From assembly GCA_003520315.1 (NCBI GenBank), contig DOVA01000132.1, positions 1-13,874 on the forward strand: a stretch of DNA of 13,874 bases, in the 5' to 3' direction. The notes beneath the pieces were generated by a model that did no database searches, was not told where the DNA came from, and saw only the letters and a list, made by a program, of their open reading frames with translations. This document shows positions 8,325 through 13,874 of the stretch, piece by piece; positions within the stretch are counted from its first letter, which is position 1; the number at the start of each line of letters is the position of its first letter. The translations under genes were made by a program, and so were the position numbers. Source of the stretch: Rikenellaceae bacterium. Its GTDB lineage: Bacteria; Bacteroidota; Bacteroidia; Bacteroidales; UBA932.

Positions 8325-9020
8325 ATGGATTCCCCGAAAATAATAATTGCAATTGACGGCCACTCATCTACAGGGAAGAGCACCTTCGCCAAGACAATAG
8401 CCAAAAAATTCGGGCTGCTTTATATCGACACAGGTGCGCTTTATCGCGGAATAACTCTCTTTGCAATACAAAACGGTCTTATAACATCTGACAATAAAGT
8501 AAAAGAGGCAGAACTTAAGTCGCTCCTGCCATCAGTAAGCATGGAATTCAGAGTTACAGGAAAAGATTGTGAAAGTGAACTGTATCTCAACGGTAAAATG
8601 GTTGAAAACGAGATAAGATCGCTTGATGTTTCATCTAAAGTTAGTTATATTGCAGCTCTCCCCTTTGTGCGGAATTTTGTAGATGAAATACTTAGAAAAT
8701 ATGGCAAAATACGTGGTGTGGTCATGGATGGAAGAGATATAGGCACTGTCGTATTCCCCGATGCTGAAATAAAGATTTTCATGACAGCTGATGCAGAGGT
8801 AAGGGCAAAAAGAAGATATGATGAAATGATTGCCAGGGGAGCAAACGCTGATTTCAACGAAATTTTAAAGAATATCATAGAAAGAGATTATATTGACGAA
8901 CATAGAGAAACAGACCCTTTAAGAAAAGCCCCTGATGCTTTGCTGCTTGATAATAGTCATATGACTGTAGATGAGCAAATGGAATGGCTCTTAAGTAAAA
9001 TTTCTCAAAAATGGAACTGA
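8325..9020 (+). CDS. cmk: Cytidylate kinase
   Basis: Cmk phosphorylates CMP and dCMP with ATP, feeding pyrimidine nucleotide pools. Visible features are the P-loop GHSSTGKS at residues 12-19, the nucleotide-binding YIDTGALYRG at 33-42, MDGRDIGTVVFP from 134, the LID-like region VRAKRRYDEM, and the C-terminal DPLRKAPDALLLD motif typical of bacterial Cmk. At 231 residues it has the usual length. The frame is open from an ATG at 8298, but I chose 8325 because it gives the normal short lead (MDSPKIIIAIDG) before the P-loop and because the earlier ATG sits at a candidate promoter element. The last ten bases overlap the start of the ispH-priA frame, so translational coupling is likely. cmk beside ispH is, from memory, common in Bacteroidota. 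Confidence 0.96.
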   Translation: MDSPKIIIAIDGHSSTGKSTFAKTIAKKFGLLYIDTGALYRGITLFAIQNGLITSDNKVKEAELKSLLPSVSMEFRVTGKDCESELYLNGKMVENEIRSLDVSSKVSYIAALPFVRNFVDEILRKYGKIRGVVMDGRDIGTVVFPDAEIKIFMTADAEVRAKRRYDEMIARGANADFNEILKNIIERDYIDEHRETDPLRKAPDALLLDNSHMTVDEQMEWLLSKISQKWN

Positions 9021-11881
9021 CAGTAGAAATAGATGCCGGATCTGGTTGCTGCTATGGTGTTGTAAGAGCAATAGAAGAAGCGGAAAAATATCTTGAAAAA
9101 AACAGTAAACTCTACTCCCTCGGCTCAATCGTTCATAATAGCACCGAACTGGAACGTCTTAAAAAAAAAGGATTGATTGTCGTTTCACACGAAGAGATGT
9201 CAAAACTTAAGGACTCTGTCATTCTCATACGTGCCCATGGAGAACCCCCTTCCAGCTATGAAACTGCAAAAAAGAATAATCTTACTGTTGTAGACTGTAC
9301 ATGTCCCGTAGTGCTTCAATTACAAAAAAGGATAAAGGAACAGTTTGAAAAAGCACAAGCGATAAATGGCCAAATCATCATATTTGGCAAAAAAGGGCAC
9401 GCAGAAGTAAACGGACTTGTAGGTCAGACTGATGGGAAAGCCATTGTCGTTGAGAGTATTTCTGATCTCGATTCAATCGATTATACACGGCCAATTACTA
9501 TTTTTTCTCAAACCACCAAAGAGTTTGAAGAATATAGCAATATATGCAGTCAGATAAAAAAAAGAATTGAACAGAGAGGAGCAACTAAAGAAGACTTTAA
9601 ATCTTTCAATACAATCTGCGGACAAGTATCCTCGAGACACCCTCATTTAAGAGAATTTTCAGCAAAACATTCCGTTATTATCTTTGTTTCAGGTAAGGAG
9701 AGTTCCAACGGAGCTATTCTTTTTAATTCATGCAAATCTGTAAATCCAAGATCATACAAAATTGAGAGTGTAGATGAAATAGACTTTTCATGGTTCCAGG
9801 AGGGCGATAGGATAGGAGTTTGTGGCGCTACATCTACCCCAAAATGGCTGTTGGAAGAGGTTGCTGGTTTTATAAGAGGAGATATGTTTGCTAAAGTTAT
9901 TCTTCCATTGAGGTACAAAGCAGAAATAACATATATGGTTCCCACAGAATTACAAAAAGAAGTCTCCAAAGGCACATTAGTCAGAGTGAACTTGTCAAAC
10001 AGAGAATATTATGCTGTTATAAGCGAATTATCACATTCTCACGGCACATTCAAGGGAGAGATTAAAAATATTCTGTCAATTATACCAAGTTTCAAAATCA
10101 CTGAAAACGAATTCAAATTATGGGAATGGATTGCGAAATATTACCTCTGCACTTCTGGTGAAGTATTTAAGGCTGCATGTCCATCTTTCTCTATCGACAA
10201 AAAACCAAGAAAAAGAAATCGAGAAATAATATCCCGAGAAAAGGAAAATCTTCCTGAACTTTCAGATGCACAAGAGAGTGCTCTCAAGTCTGTCAAACAA
10301 TCATTCGCTGACGGAAAAATTACTCTGCTCTATGGTGTAACCGGTTCTGGGAAAAGTGAGATATACATGCACCTTGCAATGGAAGAACTTAAAAAAGGTA
10401 ATAATGTTTTATTTTTGGTGCCTGAAATAGCAATGAGTCGCCAATTGGGTACCAGGCTGGAACGTTTCTTTGGAAATTCGCTGCTTATATATCACTCCAA
10501 ACAGAGCTTATCTGAAAGAGAGCGAGTCAGGAAACAGTTATATGACCATAAGTGTCCTTTTATTGTTCTTGGCACAAGATCATCTCTTTTCTTGCCATTC
10601 ACTAATCTAAGCCTTATAATTGTTGACGAAGAACATGACTCGTCATACAAACAAAGCGATCCAGCGCCACGATACAGTGGAAGAGATACAGCTTTGATAC
10701 TCGCCTCTCTGCACTCTGCAAATGCACTTCTCGGTTCCGCAACACCTTCTCTGGAAAGTTACTTTAACGCTATAAGCGGAAGATACAGCATGGTGGAACT
10801 TTCTGAAAGATACTATGGATCTGTTAATCCTGAAATAGAAATAATTGATGTTGTGAGAGAAAAAAAAATTGGCAGAATGAAAGGACCATTCTCCAAAAAA
10901 ATGATCACAGCTATTAAAGACACACTTGAAGAAGGTAAACAGGTCATGGTATTCAGGAACAGAAGGTCATACTCACCAATGGTTCAATGCATGTACTGTG
11001 AAGATATTCCGATATGTCCGCACTGTCATGTTTCTCTCAGCTACCATAAAAGTAAGAATGAGTTGAGATGCCATTACTGCAATTATAACATTCGCTTTAA
11101 TACTATTTGCACAAAGTGCGGTAAACCCGGTTTGCGAGATATAGGTGCCGGCACCGAAAAAGTAGAAGAAACGCTTAAGGAACTCTTCCCAAATGCAAAA
11201 GTCGAACGCTTTGATCTCGAAACAACAAGAAGTTCAACAAAAGAAATGTCTATTCTCAAAAACTTTTCTCAGGGCAAAACTGATATTTTGGTTGGTACTC
11301 AGATGTTAGGCAAAGGTTTTGATTTTGAAAATCTGTCATTAATTTGCATACTGAATTCCGAGGGAATGCTTGCAATACAGGATTTTAGAGCAGAAGAAAG
11401 AACTTTCCAGATGTTGACACAGTTAGCCGGAAGGGTTGGAAGAAGGGATTCGGCAGGCAAGGTTATAATACAAACATCACGTTCTGATCATCCGGTTTAC
11501 AAACATCTTCTTAAGACCCAACAGAAAGAGGCAGGCATAATTATTGCTGAAGAAATGCTTCGTGAAAGAGAAGAATACGGATTCCCCCCATTTGTGAGGC
11601 TGATAAGAATTAATCTTAGATGCAAGAATAGAGAAAAATTGAAGAATGCAGCATCTTTAATTGCAATGAAAGCTCCAACTTGGGGAGCAAAAGAGTGGAC
11701 AGGCCCATTTACACCTCCTGTCGAGATGATAATGAATAATTACCAACTGCAATTCTGGGTAAAACTGGCAAAAAACAATGCTTTGCACGAAATAAAGTCC
11801 TCCATAGCTTCCGATATTGATGCCGTTACTAAGGAAATGCATGGCACGGTAAAGATAATTATAGATGTTGATCCCTATTAA
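9011..11881 (+). CDS. ispH-priA: IspH-PriA fusion: HMB-PP reductase joined to primosomal helicase
   Basis: One uninterrupted 956-residue frame. Residues 1-291 are a full IspH, the last enzyme of the MEP isoprenoid pathway. The three [4Fe-4S] cysteines align to Cys14, Cys98 and Cys203; active-site residues include His42, RAHGEPP at 74-80, His130/Glu132, SSN at 231-233, and the closing GATSTPKWL motif. Residues 292-956 are PriA, the helicase that reloads replisomes at stalled forks. They show a 3'-DNA-binding domain (about 293-385), Walker A GVTGSGKS at 442-449, DEEH at 539-542, eight zinc-site cysteines (660, 663, 669, 672, 687, 690, 700, 703), a GTQMLGKGFDF motif, QLAGRVGR, and a C-terminus ending DVDPY. 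The winged-helix domain usually found between the DNA-binding and helicase domains is missing: only about 26 residues separate them. Met292 is a plausible internal start, so separate PriA could also be made. The join falls exactly where IspH normally ends and PriA normally begins. A sequencing or assembly error that removed a stop cannot be excluded. Confidence 0.9.
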   Translation: MELTVEIDAGSGCCYGVVRAIEEAEKYLEKNSKLYSLGSIVHNSTELERLKKKGLIVVSHEEMSKLKDSVILIRAHGEPPSSYETAKKNNLTVVDCTCPVVLQLQKRIKEQFEKAQAINGQIIIFGKKGHAEVNGLVGQTDGKAIVVESISDLDSIDYTRPITIFSQTTKEFEEYSNICSQIKKRIEQRGATKEDFKSFNTICGQVSSRHPHLREFSAKHSVIIFVSGKESSNGAILFNSCKSVNPRSYKIESVDEIDFSWFQEGDRIGVCGATSTPKWLLEEVAGFIRGDMFAKVILPLRYKAEITYMVPTELQKEVSKGTLVRVNLSNREYYAVISELSHSHGTFKGEIKNILSIIPSFKITENEFKLWEWIAKYYLCTSGEVFKAACPSFSIDKKPRKRNREIISREKENLPELSDAQESALKSVKQSFADGKITLLYGVTGSGKSEIYMHLAMEELKKGNNVLFLVPEIAMSRQLGTRLERFFGNSLLIYHSKQSLSERERVRKQLYDHKCPFIVLGTRSSLFLPFTNLSLIIVDEEHDSSYKQSDPAPRYSGRDTALILASLHSANALLGSATPSLESYFNAISGRYSMVELSERYYGSVNPEIEIIDVVREKKIGRMKGPFSKKMITAIKDTLEEGKQVMVFRNRRSYSPMVQCMYCEDIPICPHCHVSLSYHKSKNELRCHYCNYNIRFNTICTKCGKPGLRDIGAGTEKVEETLKELFPNAKVERFDLETTRSSTKEMSILKNFSQGKTDILVGTQMLGKGFDFENLSLICILNSEGMLAIQDFRAEERTFQMLTQLAGRVGRRDSAGKVIIQTSRSDHPVYKHLLKTQQKEAGIIIAEEMLREREEYGFPPFVRLIRINLRCKNREKLKNAASLIAMKAPTWGAKEWTGPFTPPVEMIMNNYQLQFWVKLAKNNALHEIKSSIASDIDAVTKEMHGTVKIIIDVDPY
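9877..9886 (+). promoter_or_regulatory. Possible internal translation start for PriA (AGGAG then ATG)
   Basis: AGGAG at 9877-9881 lies two bases before the in-frame ATG at 9884 (Met292), exactly at the IspH/PriA border. The spacing is shorter than the usual 5-9 bases, and Bacteroidota rely little on Shine-Dalgarno pairing, so this may be only a relic of a formerly separate priA start. Confidence 0.25.
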
Positions 11882-11906
11882 TTTCTTTAGCTAAAAAAGA
11901 TTTTTG

Positions 11907-11914
11907 TATTTTTG
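11907..11914 (+). promoter_or_regulatory. Candidate -7 element for parAB
   Basis: TATTTTTG matches TAnnTTTG exactly, in the 74-base gap between priA and parA. Transcription would start near 11920, leaving a leader of about 35 bases. No clear -33 TTTG is present at the usual distance. Confidence 0.4.
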
Positions 11915-11955
11915 TCAGATTGATGACATATCAAATGATGAACGGATAAAAATAT

Positions 11956-12729
11956 ATGGGAAAGATTATTGCGATAGCAAATCAAAAGGGAGGAGTAGGA
12001 AAAACTACTACAGCAATTAATTTGTCTGCCTCACTTGCTGTTATGGAGAGAAAAGTGCTTCTTGTGGATGCAGATCCGCAAGCCAATTCCACATCCGGAT
12101 TTAACTTTGACCCGGACTCCAACTCCAAAATGACCGTATATGAAGTAGTTATAGGAAAAGTGAATATTAAGGAGATACTTCTCGATACCGAAATTCCCGG
12201 TCTCAAACTTGCTCCTTCACATATAAACCTTGTAGGTGCAGAATTTGAGATGCTCAATATCCCTGACAGGGAGATGGTTCTTAAAAAATCTCTGGAAGAG
12301 ATTAAAAACGACTTCGACTTCATTATTATCGATTGCTCTCCTTCTTTAGGTATTATAACAATTAACGCTCTTACTGCTGCAGATTCTGTTTTGATTCCTG
12401 TACAGTGTGAATATTTTGCACTTGAGGGATTGGGTAAGTTGCTCAATACCATCAAGCTTGTTCAGAACAGACTTAACAGATCTTTGCAGATAGAAGGATT
12501 TCTTCTGACAATGTTTGATGCAAGGCTTCGACATGCCAATTTGGTAGTAGACGAAGTTCGTAATCATTTTAACGAAATGGTGTTCAATACCGTTATCCAA
12601 CGTAATGTTAAGCTTAGTGAGGCTCCGTCATTTGGTAAACCTGTAATATTACACGATGCAGTATCTTCCGGCACAAATAACTACCTCAATCTAGCAAAAG
12701 AGATTTTAAAAAAGAACGCACAACAATAG
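11956..12729 (+). CDS. parA: Chromosome-partitioning ATPase ParA (Soj)
   Basis: A 257-residue ParA/Soj ATPase, which binds DNA as an ATP dimer and moves ParB-parS complexes during chromosome segregation. It has the deviant Walker A KGGVGKTT at residues 11-18 with the signature Lys11, a switch region DADPQAN from Asp38 that includes Asp40, and Walker B-type [10 protein letters not shown] around Asp126. The absence of an N-terminal helix-turn-helix and the short length fit chromosomal (Soj-type) rather than large plasmid ParA proteins. The stop codon is followed immediately by the parB ATG, giving a typical parAB operon. The 74-base upstream gap holds a candidate -7 element. Confidence 0.96.
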   Translation: MGKIIAIANQKGGVGKTTTAINLSASLAVMERKVLLVDADPQANSTSGFNFDPDSNSKMTVYEVVIGKVNIKEILLDTEIPGLKLAPSHINLVGAEFEMLNIPDREMVLKKSLEEIKNDFDFIIIDCSPSLGIITINALTAADSVLIPVQCEYFALEGLGKLLNTIKLVQNRLNRSLQIEGFLLTMFDARLRHANLVVDEVRNHFNEMVFNTVIQRNVKLSEAPSFGKPVILHDAVSSGTNNYLNLAKEILKKNAQQ

Positions 12730-13653
12730 ATGTCAGCCATGAAGAAACCCGCTTTAGGAAGAGGCCTTGGTGCTCTCATTTCAGACATAGACAATATGCC
12801 TTTCAATACAAGAGTTGAAATCCCTGAGAGTCAGGTCACCCCTGCGTCTATTATGGAAATATCCATGGATAAAATTATTGCAAATCCATATCAGCCAAGA
12901 AGCACATTCGACGAAGATTCTCTCGAGGAACTTGCAGATTCAATAAAGACACTGGGAGTCATCCAGCCTATTACTGTCAGAACCACTGATGATGACAAAT
13001 ATCAGATTATAAGTGGAGAAAGAAGATATAGGGCAGCTCTTCTGGCTGGATTAGAAACTATTCCTGCCTATATCCGCAAAGCTGATGACCAGGGAATGCT
13101 CGAAATGGCGATTGTAGAAAATATTCAAAGAGAAAATCTTGATGCCATTGAAATAGCACAGAGTTTTCAAAGACTTATTGAAGAATGCAATCTTACACAG
13201 GAAGATATGGCTAATCGAGTTGGGAAAAAAAGAGCAACTATAACAAACTATCTCAGACTTCTCCGGCTTCCTCCAGAGGTGCAGCTTGCCATAAGAGCAA
13301 AAGCCATCTCCATGGGACATGCAAAAGCCTTGCTTAGCATTGAGGATTCAAAAAAACAGATTAAATTGTGCAATCAGATTATCGAACACGATCTTTCAGT
13401 GCGGCAAATTGAAGATAAAATACGCAAGCTTGCTTCAGAGAACAAACAAAAGTCCGAACCACAAGACTCACATGATGATCCATCAGTAGATGAAGCATAT
13501 ATTCATCTGCTCGATATATTTGGCCGCCATCTTGACAATAACAGTTTCTTTATCAAGAGAGGCGAGAATGGAAAAGGTTCTGTCACAATACATTTTAATG
13601 GTGAAGAAGAACTGTTTAATTTTTTGAATCTACTCGAGCAAACAAATCTATAA
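12730..13653 (+). CDS. parB: Chromosome-partitioning protein ParB (Spo0J)
   Basis: A 307-residue ParB, the CTP-dependent clamp that loads at parS and spreads along DNA. The N-terminal ParA-stimulating peptide is visible (KKPALGRGLGALI, residues 5-17). It is followed by NPYQPR at 52-57, the CTP-binding GERRYRA at 96-102 and ENIQRENL from 130. A helix-turn-helix spans about 155-181 (LTQEDMANRVG, then TITNYLRLL), with SMGHAKALL after it. The C-terminal region (VTIHFNGEEELFNFLNLLE) fits the dimerisation domain. Translation could begin at Met1, directly after the parA stop, or at Met4 (12739). I see no good parS site in this window. Confidence 0.96.
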   Translation: MSAMKKPALGRGLGALISDIDNMPFNTRVEIPESQVTPASIMEISMDKIIANPYQPRSTFDEDSLEELADSIKTLGVIQPITVRTTDDDKYQIISGERRYRAALLAGLETIPAYIRKADDQGMLEMAIVENIQRENLDAIEIAQSFQRLIEECNLTQEDMANRVGKKRATITNYLRLLRLPPEVQLAIRAKAISMGHAKALLSIEDSKKQIKLCNQIIEHDLSVRQIEDKIRKLASENKQKSEPQDSHDDPSVDEAYIHLLDIFGRHLDNNSFFIKRGENGKGSVTIHFNGEEELFNFLNLLEQTNL

Positions 13654-13659
13654 AGCTCA

Positions 13660-13874
13660 ATGAGTAGAAAGTTCCTCATATCAGTCATTGTCATGTTGAT
13701 ATCGTTTCCACTGAGTGCCCAAATTACAGGAAGGTTAAATACTGCAGGCCCTCCGGGTGCCAACTTATTTCAACAGCAAACCACCACTAAAAACGATTCT
13801 ACAGAGTACGAAAATACCCCGAAGGTTCCTCGCTACCGTATCAAGCGATATTTCAAAAGTCTGGCTCACAAGGA
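13660..13874 (+). CDS. N-terminus of an exported protein, probably DUF5683 family (cut by window end)
   Basis: The frame opens with ATG six bases after the parB stop and stays open for 71 codons to the window end. It starts with a clear signal peptide (MSRKFLISVIVML, then SFPLSA with likely cleavage after Ala20) and no lipobox cysteine. A low-complexity stretch rich in Gln, Thr and Asn and a basic segment (RYRIKRYFKSLAHK) follow. From memory, Bacteroidales often place a DUF5683 protein directly after parAB, with a basic lead-in before the conserved membrane-associated domain. That domain would lie outside the window, so the family call rests on context and the signal peptide. Confidence 0.7.
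   Translation, partial: MSRKFLISVIVMLISFPLSAQITGRLNTAGPPGANLFQQQTTTKNDSTEYENTPKVPRYRIKRYFKSLAHK

Noticed and set aside
9182..9197. parS-like GTTTCAC in the ispH part
   Set aside because: Only one half resembles parS, and the surrounding bases are explained by the IspH coding sequence.
11893..11905. A-run and T-run (AAAAAAGATTTTT) after priA as a terminator hairpin
   Set aside because: The stem would be only A-T pairs with a three-base loop and no G-C, too weak to call a terminator.
13503..13763. 86-codon minus-strand frame across the parB end and next gene
   Set aside because: It is antisense to the parB C-terminus and a clear signal-peptide start; nothing supports it.

Overview
The window looks like chromosomal DNA from a member of Bacteroidota, most likely the Bacteroidales. 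The evidence is the gene content: DUF4783 beside rlmH, parAB followed by a DUF5683-type exported protein, cmk beside ispH, and a very large NtrY-like sensor kinase paired with a short sigma-54 activator. Other clues are weak Shine-Dalgarno sequences, AT-rich spacers and several copies of the Bacteroidota -7 element TAnnTTTG. I see no tRNA, rRNA, insertion sequence, phage gene or CRISPR. The region is densely packed: the longest gap between genes is about 85 bases, so there is no gene-free stretch over 300 bases.

Layout. (1) Bases 65-1611, plus strand: a small one-pass membrane protein with a cysteine-rich tail, overlapping by one base (TGATG) the ribosome-assembly GTPase gene der. (2) Bases 1583-8267, mostly minus strand: two signalling and housekeeping units, read right to left. 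Ppx/GppA phosphatase is followed after 17 bases by a sigma-54-type response regulator. Then comes rlmH, overlapping by ATGA a 1202-residue sensor histidine kinase, whose 3' end overlaps the 3' end of der by 29 bases. Between regulator and rlmH/kinase, on the opposite strand, lies a small exported DUF4783 protein gene preceded by a sigma-54-like -24/-12 sequence. (3) Bases 8325-11881, plus strand: cmk, then one long ORF that joins a complete IspH to a complete-ended PriA in a single 956-residue frame. (4) Bases 11956-13874, plus strand: parA and parB with no gap, then the start of a DUF5683-type exported protein cut by the window end.

How the parts may work together. Der and RlmH both act on the large ribosomal subunit. 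Cmk and IspH supply CDP/dCDP and isoprenoid precursors. PriA restarts replication, and ParAB segregate the chromosome. The kinase, regulator and DUF4783 gene look like a compact envelope-sensing circuit: a multi-domain membrane sensor, an activator without a DNA-binding domain, and an exported candidate target with a sigma-54-like promoter between them. That circuit is inference.

The most unusual items are the IspH-PriA fusion, the apparent loss of the PriA winged-helix domain, and the sigma-54-like site inside the two-component locus.
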